Source of the DNA: Stromatinia cepivora
Taxonomy: Eukaryota; Ascomycota; Leotiomycetes; Helotiales; Sclerotiniaceae
Assembly: GCA_014898415.1 (NCBI GenBank)
Contig: RCTD01000023.1
Location: 372,001-436,000 of the forward strand
DNA length: 64,000 bases
Reading direction: 5' to 3'
Below, in pieces: positions 13,368 through 26,274 of the stretch. The position numbers and the translations under genes were made by a program. Numbering within the stretch: position 1 is the first letter of the stretch; every line of letters starts with the position of its first letter. A model generated the notes under the pieces. That model saw only the letters and a program-made list of their open reading frames with translations, was not told the origin of the DNA and searched no databases.

Positions 13368-16216
13368 TTACTCAGATATTTTCTTATCCACATTATTTTG
13401 ATGTTTATCGGTGCTGTTCCATTTCGAGGAGATACCACCACTAGCTTTAGGACTGATGCTTCTTCCTCTTTCCGGTGTTGCTATGCTGTGTCGTCTAATA
13501 TGACTCATACCCTGATCTCGATGGCTGTTAGGAATTGTTGGCCCAGGGTGAAGGAGACTGCTTAGAAAGCTCGATTGTGGGGCTTGACGCTCCGTGTTGG
13601 CTCTTTGAACACCGGTGTTGACGGTTGCGAGATCCACTCCATTGCTAACTATTGTCGCATTGGAATTTCGACGGTGAACTCGTTGTGCTGCATCCTGAGT
13701 TTCTTTCTGTGCTAAATGTTCGCTTGGCAATAAGATGGCTCGGTCAAGTTCGTACGGGAGACCACGATGACGTCCACGAATTTGCATGGCGATTATGACG
13801 AGTTTTGAGACAATGTTGAACTCGGCAGACAAGGAGGCATCAATTCCTGGGTATCCTAAACTCAGGCCAACTGTACCGTAGGCACTAACAATTTCAAATA
13901 AGACTGAAAACATATTAATCGATGGATCAGTGCCTTGAAGGCGGCTGCCTTCGGCGATTGAGATGATAAAAAAGCCCAAGAAAATATACCACAAATCGAA
14001 AGACAATTGTCTTCGAAGATGGGCACCAACGTAAGATGGTTCTCCCTCGTCTTCATTTTCTTCTGTTGGCGATCCATATATCCCTAATGATTTCTCTTCA
14101 TAAACGTTCGTTCGACGAACAGAGATGGCAATAGGGAGAACCGAAATGTACATCATGATTAGATAAGAAACCTGGATAGCAGGATGAAGTAGGGCAAGAT
14201 TGACGACTCCAAAGCCAGCCGTTCTTGTTGAAGCAGCTTGGAACCAACCATCGAGGACGCGAATATTCACTGGTAAATCAGTCACAACCGAATTGCCAAG
14301 CTAAGATAGGCTATCAGTAAGTCACAATAGTGCGGGGATGGATAAACTCACATCGAGGATAATGAAGAATAACAGGTCCAAGCCGTTCAAGATGACAAGA
14401 ATCCAGAAGAGCCACCAAGTCGCCTTACTTGGGAAAAGAAGTGTAAAACATCGACGAGGATGATCTAGCAGAAACCTCAATTCCTCCCAAATCCCACTGT
14501 TTCTAGGCACCCACAATGTGGTAACCCAAATGATGAATCTGAGCATAATCGGAAATCCCGTGTTGCCAATGATAATCAGAAATGACATTAGTAAGAGAGG
14601 CCAAATAGCTGTATTGAAAGAGATCATGCTGTCTGGGGTGAGGGTAAATCCCAGATCCGTGAAAGCAGAATTGGCTGTGAAAATACCCCACCACACTCTG
14701 CCCTGACCGTCCTGTTCGACTATTGAACCATAGGTATGGTTATTAAGAATCCAAGGCAATAGACAAACAACAGCGAATATACTAAACCCTATAAAATAAC
14801 AAGACAAAATCAAAGCCAATGATTTTAGTGACCTATACTCAATTCCACCGAGTTCTTCTCTTTGCTGCTCGGTCAGATCAACGAAGGCTGAGTTACGACC
14901 TATGGTTGGCGCCCAGCTCAAATAAGGAGTGGGGTCCTCCTTTTCACCAGTAAGGGCTGTCTTTATGCTTTGAAATGTTGGAGCCCTCGACTTCAATTTT
15001 GTCATGACGGCCCCATTTCCTTGGGTCTCGGTGGCTTCGTTGCGCTCAATGGTTCTATTATTGCGCAATCTCATGACACCTTTGATCGTAGAGCCTGCAG
15101 CTTTCATATCATCAACCGCACGTTCAACCTTGGGATGTGTTGGAACTTCAATTGTGATATTGCGCTTCCTCGAGGGATAATGGTCTTGCCATTGCGTCTC
15201 TCCATTCAAAGTTCCCCGATCATTGCTTCCCCTTCGAGAATACGCAGAACCGACGCGAGATAAGGTTCTTATGACTGGATCCCCTTCCTCCTCCTCTTCA
15301 ACGGTTTGTGGAGCTATACCGGCATCTGCATCTCTTGGCCCTGGGATTCGGAGGATAGTCCTGTCTTCCGGATTTCGTTGACGTTCTAGAAAGGCAATGT
15401 GATCCTCATCCCTGCGGCGAACCGGTAATCGCAACTCTTCATCGTCCATTCCATTACTCCTTTTTACTTGATCGGCAAACTTGATTTGTGTCTGATGAGA
15501 AGTGGGGCTAGGATCGTTCGCCGTCTCCGTACTTGATAGGTTACTACTCCCAGAACCATTAATAGCCTCCGCCTTGTTCATCGCCTTTTCATTCTCGATT
15601 GCATCTTGGATATCCACAATAGCATCCCGGCCATCGTGCATAACATTCGCTCGTGTCGTACCGTGCATTACAACAATATTTCTGCCATTAACACCCCTCT
15701 CTTCATCTACAACTTCAACATCAGTTGTTCTCGACCTTGAAAATGACTTGGCAATGCTCCTTCGATTCTTTTTATTTTGGGCAGCAATGTGCTGAAATCG
15801 CTTTTCAAACCAATATAATCGGAGGAAGACAACGAAAGAATTGATCGTGATTGGATTCGTAAATATAGGTAGCAAGTATAGAACAGTTTGCTGCCATGTG
15901 TTAAGGTCATTGAGGTTGATAGTATTCAGGCCACTTTGAGTTGCACCACCACTTGCGAAGAATAGAGCATCTATGTAAGCGATTCCTCCTCGAATATATA
16001 AACATAAAGAGCCGAGGAGTGTTATTCCAATGATCCAGAAATCTATTCATGGCATAAAGTTAGTCTCGTTACACAACGCGGAATTTTCCATTTCGCTATG
16101 GGAGTCTTTCTGAACTTACAATGTACCGTGATGAAATTGAAATGAGGACTTTTGGAAATAAAAGATGGCTTGAGAGCCGCAATTTGTTGCCATAGTTCTA
16201 GGAGAAGGGTGAACAT
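13368..16216 (-). CDS. Trk-family high-affinity potassium transporter
   Basis: Three exons (16216-16120, 16042-14352, 14300-13368) join in phase to 906 residues. The four pore-loop segments typical of fungal Trk proteins are visible: SGGATQSGLNTIN near the N-terminus, TANSAFTDLGFTLTPDS, ASTRTAGFGVVNLA and EIVSAYGTVGLSLGYPG, each following a hydrophobic helix. A long charged cytoplasmic loop, residues about 90-390, separates the first membrane-pore-membrane unit from the second, as in yeast Trk1. The C-terminal 120 residues are hydrophilic. The protein should import K+ at the plasma membrane. Length is normal for the family. The start at 16216 gives a short N-terminus leading directly into the first helix, and no upstream in-frame Met looked better. 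Confidence 0.92.
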
Positions 16217-18433
16217 CTTTGTGGCCTTTGAAAGAAGAGCTTGGGAAAGTGGGTGTTGTCAGCGCTCAGCGGTGCGCTCTTGAAGGATATCGAATATCTA
16301 AAATCCCCGTGTGCACGGAATGCATCGTAGAAGGGTCACAGACCGAGGAAGTCGTGAAGAAAGTCTGCGAAAGACTCCTCGGACGGTATGTTGTATGATA
16401 TTTTCACTGTGGCGAAGCAAAAGGAGAAAGAAGCTTTCGAGGTTTGAAAATGATGAAGTCCACCAGAAATTGGTCTTTGTTAGTTTTGTCAACACTTGGC
16501 GGGAAATCACAATGGGCGTAATTATTCTTTAGCTTCGTCCCTTCAAAAACAAGATCGCAATGCCCCAATTGAAGAAATTATCTGTCGAACCCCCTTGTGT
16601 GAAATTGGTACAATTCGACAGGTCAAAACGGAATATCGTATGATAAGATACGAAACAGAGAGGGCACACACGACGAGAAAGAAATGAGGAAAGGGGGGAG
16701 AATGACGAAGATGAAGAAAATAGTATATGAGACTGGGGGTAATTATATATGAGGTATGTACAAGGAAAGAAAAAGGAGTTAAAGTTTTCATATCGGCCAG
16801 CTAGAAAAGTTGTTGGTTTGTGTGGTAGCTGTCTTGTTTTAGCTAAAGATAGAGTCCGTAGAGTCCACATTGCAAGCCCTCATGGCCCCATAGTACGCAA
16901 AAGAAAGAAATTTATTTTTCCCCCCCCGAAGAAACGGCTTCTTGCATGTTCTAGTCCTCGAATCAAACGATTGCTTATATGACGGCGGCTATTTAACGCG
17001 ATGCATTTCATTAACCATTCGTTTATTCTTTTGATAAGACAAGAGGATATTCAAATATTGTCTGGTCAACCATATCTGATAGAATGACGGAAATGCAAAA
17101 GCTCTTTCGAAACAGATAGCCCCTAGACAATTTTGCCATTGTAGGTCAACTTTGCGAATGACTTGCTACGTACGGAGTAGTAAGTACCTATTTACCTAGG
17201 ACACGCACGATAGAGTCATTTTGATTTATTTTATTGGGGAAGATACCACATTTGGAGAAAATATCCTATTACGCCATTGCAGATCGTACGCCAACATTTT
17301 CAAACATCAGATAAGAAATCATCCAACTTTGAAGCATGCATCATTTTAGCATGTGAGCGTGCATTATCGCGGCACAAGATATTAAGGATGCTGACATTAA
17401 TTTCAATTGCCACGAAAAACATACCCTTTCGCATGTATAACCAGGTTAGTTAGCCAGCCAGCGAGCTTACAGGATTCAGCCATGTATCATTAATGAGAAT
17501 TCCGCTTTCCCCTATTGGTGTTTTCCTTTAACCGTTTACGAGTTACTATCGGAGCTGAACATTTACAAAGCACGTCCTGGTATGAAGAATCACAGCCATC
17601 TTATCCCACCTCATCTCAGCCATAATTTAGATACCCGCAGAATCGAACACAAAGTCATACCATCTCGAATGCTAAAACTCAAATCACTCAATCCCCCACT
17701 CGACCACAATGTGATCCCGTCCCAAATACTGCAGCCATCAAACCTCGAATAACCAACACTCACCAAAACTTACACTCAGAACATCCCATGACCATCGCCC
17801 GCCCAATTTCCAACCAAGAAAACCCCGCCTTGAGGTTCACAGACCTTCACCACAAGGCATCCAAGATTTCTTGGCGACCTGCTGGTCCCGGGGGAGCAGC
17901 AAGACTAAGCCTTCCATATATGACATATCACATTTGAAAATTTTGTTGAATGTCACGTATGCAACAATTGATCTCACATAAGGGCCAGCTGAGGGCAAGC
18001 AGGCCTCCAATCAAATATCTTTTTCTGAATATGGTTGAAAGATGTGGAGAAAAAGTAAGATCTTCCCTATCTATTTATCTGCAATGCCCTTGTCAGCGCG
18101 AGGTCGATCACAACATCTACCGTGTACCAACAAACGCGGCGTCTAATTTTTTTTTTTCGGGGTCGATCAGATTGTCTTGGCATTTAATATGTTTTTCAAT
18201 TGGGAAGTTTTTGGTATGCGAGTTGTAACGAACATTTATTTTTCATAGAAAATTGTGTGCGTAAGTAAAAGCCACTCCGATTGGTATCTTATAATATGTC
18301 TTCCCTCATTAGCACTCCAACCCATATATCCTTCTCGTCTCGTCTTGTATTGTGTATATCCTTCTTATCTTCGCACTCTCATTTATCAATACTGATCTTA
18401 TCATCTGATCATTCGTGTTTTTCGTGTACCATT
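16217..18433. other. 2.2-kb intergenic region
   Basis: Upstream region of the potassium transporter and downstream region of the epoxide-hydrolase-like gene. It contains a C8 run at 16921-16928, a T-run near 18148 and no coherent coding frame. The length would allow a long 5' leader or a non-coding RNA, but I see no direct sign of one. Confidence 0.4.
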
Positions 18434-20357
18434 TCAACCAGCAACAATCGTATCCGGACTCTCAACATCTAGTTGCATACCATGACCATTATCATCCCTA
18501 TTCTCGCGATGCTCCAGCTCCCCATCAACAACTACTCCTTCCAATCTTCGCAGCTGAATGTTATCATCCAATCTAAGCACCTCCTTCGCCAAACCACGAA
18601 TACCTTCGAAAATAACATCCGATCTTTCCCATGCCAAAAGTCCAGGTTTTCCACTGGCCCGTTGGACGAAGACAACTTCATGACTACCCATTCCCCAAGC
18701 AGGAGGACTATACCCAACAGAGCCTTCTTCTCCATCAAATACCGTTATCGCAACTCTCTTCCGCTTTGTGTTTCCCCTTTCTCCTTCTAATTGCTCGCTG
18801 TCCTGTATCGCATTTGCATAATATCGCAACGCGGCTTCGGGTCCAGGTAACCAACATAATTGACAAAGATCAATAATTTTCTCTTTGCTCAATTGATGTT
18901 TCGGATTCTTCTTCCTTAATGCCGTCGCAACAAAACTCAACAGCCCAACAGGAGAGTCACAAAGCGCGTAAGCCAAAGTATCCGGTTCTCTCAAACCAAT
19001 GCTCGCGACAGCTCCATATCTCATTTTCTTCTTCCCACCCAACAACGACATTCTCCCCGGCATTTTGTGCTCTCCCTTCCTCACCTGCGAACTTAAATTT
19101 TTCCAATCGCCCTTCTCATACCCCCAGACACCCGCGTGAAAAAACAACGCTACCTTCCATCTAACCCAATCCCAAACCCCTTCTTTCACACTCGGAACTC
19201 CCCACCTTGGCTCAATCAAATGCACACCTCTACAGCCCTCCAAATCCCCAATCTCCGTCCCTAAATAATAATCCACTTCTCCACCCCTCTTCCTCCCAGA
19301 ACCCATCATCGAAGCAATAAAATTCTCATACCCCACCCTCTTCATCAATTGCCCAAATAATTTCGCCGTCTCTTTTACTACATCTCCTTTAGATCCGGGT
19401 ATCTCATCACTAAACCCCGTACCCGGAATCGATGGTATCACAAGATCAAAAGCTTGCTTGTGTCCCTGTACATCCTCCCCTTGTACATCCGGCTCACACA
19501 ATTCCTTAACCAACACACCCAAATCCAAACTCAAATTACTACTCGGAAAACTAGGAACCAACAACAGCGGAACCGCATTCGCACGGGGACTTCGTATATG
19601 TAGAAAATGAACACGAAGAGTTCGGCTCGCTTCTTTTGGCGCACTGGCACTAGACTCCGGAATCGTAAACGTAGTGCGATATTGCGGGTACGTCGTATTA
19701 TAATGATTTTCTCTCATGCGCCAGGAATAGTTTTCTAGCCTTTTTTTGCATCAAGATATTAGCTTTTTTCTCTCCCTTATATGAAGCTTTCCTTCTTCTT
19801 TACAATCTCCAATCCTAAAATAGATAAAATAAATAAATAGACAAGAATCTAAAATATACATACCAATAATCAACCAATTCCTCAATCTCCCTCTTAGTAA
19901 CCACACCCTCCTCATTCAATTCCTCTCCCTCTCCATCTTCATCACTCTTACCCCTCTCACCCGACTCTCCAGGCCTCTCGTGCGGTAGTCGCGTCAACTC
20001 CAATTTCTTCTTCGTCAAATCGAGATATTTCGAACTAACCTATCTCGCCATTCCATTAGCATTATTAGTCCCCTTCCATTCCATTCCGCAGCTAGGATCT
20101 CAGATATCCACTAATCTCCGACTCAAAATTCAAATACCATGTCGCATTCTAGCTTTGATATAAACGGGCAAATGTGTAAACGTGTAAAATAAAAGCGTAA
20201 ACATGTAAACATGTCAACTTAAAAAAATACTCACATGAATCCTATACCTCTTCACCTCCTCATTTCTTTTCCCCGTCCCCGTCCTCGTTCCCATCACCTC
20301 TCTCTCCTCAACATGTTCCGCCACACTCGAAAGTACCGTACTCCTCCCCAATTCCAT
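18434..20357 (-). CDS. Epoxide-hydrolase-like alpha/beta hydrolase, probably catalytically dead
   Basis: Exons 20357-20235, 20039-19864 and 19739-18434 join in phase to 534 residues. The N-terminal EHN segment is clear (YLDLTKKKLELTRLP, then DYWLENYSWR and TTYPQYRTTF). The lid segment SPVGLLSFV and a C-terminal GSHEVVF, matching the catalytic His region, are also retained. The two motifs that make the enzyme work are not. The oxyanion-hole HGWPGS is replaced by LVPSFPSS, and the nucleophile motif GGDWG is replaced near FIASMMGSG, followed by a charged insertion. Family knowledge: EHN-type hydrolases open epoxides through that Asp. I infer a pseudoenzyme or a changed chemistry. The first exon could also start 19 residues upstream at 20414; I chose the Met at 20357 because the N-terminus there fits the domain better. 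Confidence 0.8.
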
Positions 20358-21376
20358 TACGAGTATCGTATACCAATACTCAATACCAATACTCAACCAG
20401 AAAATATCACCCACTCCCCAAAGTCCTCAGCCGACGAAGCTTGCCCGCGCGTGCAAAAGATCAACAAAATCAACAAAATCACACGTACAATCCTTCTCAC
20501 CAGTCCTCTGAACTCACTACCTATTCAAAAGAACACACAATACCAGATGCAAAACCAAAAAGCTATGACCGACCAATCTTCGAATGCCACCTAGAGATAC
20601 CAATACCAGACGATAACTTATCTCTTCTCTTTTCTCAATAAAATTAAAACAATTTCAGCCAGGAGCTCAGCTCATATTAAGCATGAGCCACAACTGTGGC
20701 GTAAGACCCTTAAGTTTCCAGTTTCCCCGTGCGTATCTGTCAAACCTATCAAAAGCCGTTACAACAACATCATCTCGGAAATGATCATCAGAGCACCGCC
20801 ACACTCTTCCCGTTTATGCATATTCTAGAATTCGTCGATCGTGAAGATCAAGCAGGAACGGGAAACACAAGCTTGAGATACCCAGCACATGTCACGGAAA
20901 GCCTTCGAGATTTTTATAGGTCGAAAGGTCTAAATAGTTCCGAAGTTGATGTGGATGCACAGCCACATCTCATATATATCTAGAACTTCCTTCTCACCTA
21001 CCTAGGTTTAGATGATCATCAAGATTCTTACCAAAAACATGTGTACACCGGAATCAAAACTTGATTTATCTACTTTCGACAGCACATTGCCATGATAAAA
21101 TAGCGCAATCATTCCATTTGGCGTTTTCGCCACAAAAAGTAAAGGGAGGTACCGACAGTTTCTCATCCGATCTTGGTATTCGAAATCGCTCAAAGTGATT
21201 CCGTATTTTCTACCACATATCTTATATGAGACTAGCATATTATCTTATCTTGTCTCTATACGCCAACGCTGAAGAGAAATTCGCATCTGAATGCCCCATG
21301 GCATTGCCAAATTGCATGCATGTATGCCAGACCGTGCCGTATTCTATACCTAGCCATGCTAACCTATGTCGATACA
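20358..21376. other. Intergenic region
   Basis: About 1 kb between the hydrolase-like gene start and the HID1 stop. Mixed composition; no gene or RNA recognised. A frame of 84 codons at 20729-20983 has no family resemblance and is treated as chance. Confidence 0.4.
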
Positions 21377-24300
21377 TCAAATGATTGCACTCCTACCCCC
21401 CAATGGTGATTCGTTTCTTGTAGATCCTCCCGTACCAGTCCTCACAATACCGCCTCCAATACCGCCACCACTTCCCTGTTGCGCTGGGGCCGTAGCGCCC
21501 TGTGCTACACCCCTCAAATTCATACTACCAAGCCTACTGACAATATTACTACCCACAGCATCAACTGCACCCCTCGGGGAGCTAAATGTAGGTCCATGTG
21601 CTGCTACTTCTTGAACCCTGAATAATTTGATTGCTGTACCATTCCAAACGCCTATGGTTCCCTTCGCAACCTGCATTTCGGATGTGAAGACGAAAGCCCA
21701 AAGTAGGGATTCATACCAACCAAGTGATAAAGGTGTCCACTCAAAGGAATGAATACGAATGGGTGTAGTTTCTATTCCTCTTATTTCGGCCTTTTGAATC
21801 GTGCGGAGGACATTATTACTCGAAGGAATATCGGAAGGATTGTTAAGATTTGAGAAGAGTGGATCAATTTGATCGATTAGAGTTAAGATTGTATGAAGTG
21901 GGAGCTCGGGAAGCCAGGTCTCTATCCACTGAGGTGTAGGTTCAAATGCACCACTTGATGAAAATGCTGCGTAGCTACTTAAACTTGTTGTGCTATTGTG
22001 CCTAGAAAATGTGGGCATGCCAGCTATTGCTAGTTAGTAACCTTTTATTCGCCCACCTAATGCAGAAAAATAACATACCAGGCATTTTCCCTCTCGCTTT
22101 TTCTGACATTCCCCGCAGTTGCGTCGGAACTGTATCGTCAATGCTTGAGGATATCGATGAAGCCCTTGAAGGGTGTTCTGTGGGAGTTGACGCTGCTGGG
22201 GTGGGACGTCCCTCACCGTCACTATCTTCATCATCATCATCCCCAATGGCAAACGTATCCTCCTCTGGGACATTAGTAAGTGCTGAAGACCCTCGTTGAT
22301 GACTTATAGATGGGCTCCGCATACTGTCCGCAGAGCCTCTTCTACTATCTACATCTCCTGATTCTGCTAGACGTTCTTTCTTTCGCCTGTTTCTTCTTTC
22401 TATCTCTTCTTGGCCACTTTCCAAAGTAAAGTGCCGTAAGGCTAAGTCAGAGTCAGTGGGGACTTCAACATATAAAGAATGAAAGTATACCTTCAAATTT
22501 CTTCTTGTTTCTCAAAATAGCGTACACAAAATTAGGATTTCCTAGATATTAGTTAGCATTCTATTTTTCGCTAGAGACATGATAATATTTGGGCGACTCA
22601 CTAGGATACTGATGCTCAATGATGGCATTCATACTCTCCAGGAGAGACTGGAGAAGATCATGATTACTGTCGTTCGATAGCAGGAATCCAGGGGATGACA
22701 TTGATGCAAATAGTTGCAGGAGTTTCGAAGATGTGGAAGCGCTGATGTTTTCTAGATAAGCAGCGATGTTATTTATTACTGCTAGTAATGCAGGATAGAT
22801 GGCTGTGAGTTTTCCTTGGCTTGTTGTTATTATGTTGTAGATGGACTATTCTTGGTCAGTATTGCCAAAAAGCTAAAATATAGCAGAATACCTACTTGGA
22901 TAAGGAAATCGGCATATGTCCCGTTGAACGACTGAAGTCTGATACTCGGTGGCAAAGTATCTTGGGCTTCAAAACGCTTGTTCAAATTCTTGCCGAAGTT
23001 CGGCTCCACACTCAAGGTCTGTAATATGAAAATACACATCCGTACAACTCCTTGCTTAGATGCATCAAGTCTATATTCAAGGGAATAGAATATGATTAGA
23101 ATAACGAAATCGTGTGATCGATCCGTATCAATTAAGAAAGACCGAAATCGTTTATTACACTGAGTGATTTCCCAGAATAGCATGATCATTTCTGATGCAC
23201 ATTTTGCGTATGATTGGTTCCCGGGGATATAGGAAGTAGTAGCGTTCATAGGCTGGTTCAAGATTCTCGTCATTCCATCTACAATGAACTGAAAATCTTG
23301 GGGTCTATGTAAACGACCAAGAAAATGTCGAAAATAATCTAACAATATTAGTTGGGAACCACAAACAGAAAGAAATCAAATCTTACTTTTCTTAGTTTGA
23401 GCTGGACCAGATTCAGGTATTGGATATAGCAGAATGGCAAGTAAAAACTACGAGTTCGAGTATCAGATTCTGAGACCAACGGATGGCATATTGACTGACC
23501 TGCAATGCATATGTGACTAGTATCTGTTTCGGGTCTTTGAAAACTTGTACATTGTATGGTACCTGCCATTTCGCCGGGTTGTATTTCAAGGTCTTCATAC
23601 AAATTAGCATCCGTATACAGATGAAGATAATATAACCTCACAGTGTTCAGTAGGGAGCACAACACAGATAGCACAACCTGCTTATCCGGACAAGTAGCAA
23701 TATATGTGATAGCTTTCACACCTTGTACGGGAAGCAAGTTCGCCGACATGTACATGCTCTGACTGGTTAAAGTCAAGAGCAACCTTAGTATCTCGGTGCG
23801 GTTGTTTTCAAATTCTTTACTCGTCCCGACTGGCGTATTGCATCCTACTCCGCTTTGCCAAATAGCATACGATACTTTGTTCTTACTATTCTGTGGTTTT
23901 GGGAGGGTAAAGTCCGCGAAGAAGAGCAAATCGATCAATGTGTCGATCAATTCTTCTGCCAAGGGTTTAACCTCCTCAAATTCTTGCGCCGCAGCTTCAA
24001 GCTTTTGTAACTCTTCCTGGGACTCATCGAATATCACGTCTCGGGCCAGAGCTGCCTTGCTACAAAACAGTCAGTGACTGAATCAATCAACAATGATCTG
24101 CGACTAGGTACCGTGTCCGTTTCCTCCTCGAACCCCAAAAGAATGTCTCTTCCCATGATTGTAGTTTCTCGGCTTCGTATACGTATGGTAGAATGCGTGT
24201 GAGAATCCGAATGCAATTCAATGCATCTCTTTCTGGAGCAAACTCTGGATGAGGGAATGAGGGGTGATGACGGAGAACGAACAGTCGACTTGTTATGGCT

Positions 24301-24556
24301 AATATCAGAGTCTCTAGATTTTCTAATGCCGTATCGCGAGTTCTTCGAATATCTGCAGGAGAAAAGAGACTGAAGATGTCTTCTGTAGATTCTGGTAGCT
24401 CCCAAAACTAAACAACGCTCAATCAGTAACAACACGGCGGAAGATGTGCGATCAGCTTACAGAAGCCCAATATGGGTCATCGGCAGGAATAATCTTATCC
24501 TCTGAAAGCCTGAAGATACCCTTCTTAAATACTAGTTTCGAGTCGGAAGCTCCCAT
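21377..24556 (-). CDS. hid1: HID1-domain protein (secretory pathway/Golgi)
   Basis: Ten exons on the minus strand join in phase to 903 residues: 24556-24461, 24407-24112, 24059-23642, 23592-23500, 23447-23387, 23338-22896, 22845-22602, 22541-22491, 22441-22079, 22023-21377. Recognition rests on the conserved N-terminus (MGASDSKLVFKKGIFRLSE, then PADDPYWASFWELPES) and FSPADIRRTRD. It also rests on the central TLKYNPAKWQVPYN, VFKDPKQILVTYALQ and LLYPIPESGPAQTKK, and on the C-terminal WIETWLPELPLHTILTLIDQI. HID1 is a peripheral Golgi protein, N-myristoylated at Gly2 in animals; an MGxxxS myristoylation context is present here. In animals it acts in peptide sorting to dense-core vesicles; fungal homologues are little studied. 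A Ser/Asp-rich insertion lies between about residues 600 and 690. Confidence 0.93.
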
Positions 24557-24852
24557 CCTTAATTGCGCCTCGCATTTGGAGTGCAGTCGTTGTTAGTTGT
24601 TCGAAATATAAATGTTCTAGATTGTTTGACGAAGCTTCTTTGTACTGGTCGATAAGATAGCCTTCACTTTGAGCTAATCTTCACGTGCTAGCTAAGATTC
24701 ACGTATCATAGATCAAACCATGAAAATCCTCAAAAACCACAAACTCAATTACATAGCAGTTTGAGGCAATTCAATCATTGAAACTATAGGCATAAATAAA
24801 ACTAACGCGGGGCAGAAGGGTATCTATATCCGAAATCCACTATGTCTAAAGT

Positions 24853-25770
24853 CTACGTATACAATCGGGCATTCCCCGAGTTTCTCCTTCCCTTCTCATA
24901 GAGCCATTTATTATTTAATCCTACACTTGATGTCTTCCCAACACCCAATGGACTTGGCGTGCCTGGCGTTCCAGGCTCACCTATCGATCGACCAAGAGGA
25001 TTTGACGAACCATACGAAGACCTCCGGTTGCCACTTCCACTCATCAGAGTCTTTTGCAATAAAGGGCTTGCACCTGGTGAATACACTGGTCCAAGTGGAT
25101 TTACCAAACTCTCCAGACCATCTTGGGCGTGCGGACTCTCAGATCGTTTTCCGGAAGGACTTCCCGAAGCTGGGCTTCCTCTTCGATTCGCAGGTGAGCT
25201 GCTCAATGGTGTTGACGTCCTCCTATATCTTGGTGGAGTTACATACTCCGAGCCTGGAGTAGCCGGTCTGGAACTAGGTTTCAATCCAAGTAATTTCCGT
25301 TGCGCAGGTGTCAAAGGAATGTCTTCCATGTTATCTTTTTTCGTATAGAATGGGCGAAGTGCGACAACGATGTTAAAAATAAGGCAAAACTCCATCACTC
25401 GAAAGCTCCAGGACGCAACCGTTGGGAACAGTCCTTCGCCAAAGAAATAACCAGGAAATCTGGGGCCACAGTTAGCATATATTATCGAATCATGGATTTG
25501 ATGTACTTACGTCCTCCAAAGTGTTCGACCAAGGTACCATAATACAACGAATCCTACACCATTCCATAAGAGCCGTCTCATATTTTGGTCTGTAAAAGTG
25601 GCCGCATTCTGTCGCCTTGCAATTTCATCGAACTTCGGGTGTTTCCAAGTTCCAGTCTGCGGTGTGGAGGGTTGTGGTTCTCCAAACCCCGACTTTCCCG
25701 TCGACGCTGCTGATGCTGGTGATGATCGTTGAGCTGTCGGTGTACTAGGGGTGCGTATCATTGTAGACAT
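24853..25770 (-). CDS. pom34: Pom34-like nuclear pore membrane protein
   Basis: Two exons (25770-25511, 25459-24853) join in phase to 288 residues. A Ser/Thr/Pro-rich N-terminus leads to TGTWKHPKFDEIARRQ and a first hydrophobic helix (LLWNGVGFVVLWYLGRTLW). A second helix spans the splice (FCLIFNIVVAL). Then comes KKDNMEDIPLTPAQRKLLGL, a strongly conserved mark of the fungal NPCC/Pom34 family, and a disordered Ser/Gly/Pro tail with SPxGxPG-type repeats. Pom34 anchors the nuclear pore complex in the nuclear envelope together with Ndc1 and Pom152. The second helix begins on the far side of the 51-base intron, so a prediction that skips the intron would truncate the protein. Confidence 0.85.
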
Positions 25771-26274
25771 CTTTAGGGTCTCACAAGCTTGAAAGTCTTG
25801 TTGAAAGGCTAGTGAGCTTCTGTTCGTACGTACTGTTAGCTAGCTGTAGATCTCAAATCCCAATGTCAACAAAGCTTTGGATCAAACTACTCACTTTTTA
25901 TGCTGATAATAAGCTAACTTTACCTGATTCTTATAGTTAGTATTATTTCAATTGAATTGACGAGTAACCCTATGTTAGCATTGTTGTTCGTCGAGAAGGT
26001 TATCGAAGAGATAAATTATTGCTTATTCGTTCTTCTTGAATTGTTTTGATAGGAATTCGTGAATTCATGAATTCTGTCTGTTAAAGCTCAAGGCGCGCTT
26101 CTAGTTTAGCACTAGCGCGACTTGATACCCCCTGTCAAATTGATTAGTGTCGGGCATCATCACCCCGCCGACTTCTTGTATTATACACATACACTCATGC
26201 TCATACTCATACTCATGAAGACACCTTAAGCTTGGAGCTTGTTCTTACAAATACGTTTTTTAACATCTTTCAGG
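25771..26274. promoter_or_regulatory. Divergent promoter of pom34 and the AMP-binding-like gene
   Basis: 504 bases between two divergent ATGs. It contains nested GAATTC/ATTCATGAATTC palindromic words near 26050-26080 and CTCATACTCATA repeats near 26195-26215. The bases TTTCAG just before the ATG at 26275 could be the acceptor of a 5' UTR intron. Confidence 0.4.

Noticed and set aside
22009..22299. 96-codon plus-strand frame opposite HID1
   Set aside because: Antisense to a well-conserved HID1 exon; no domain.
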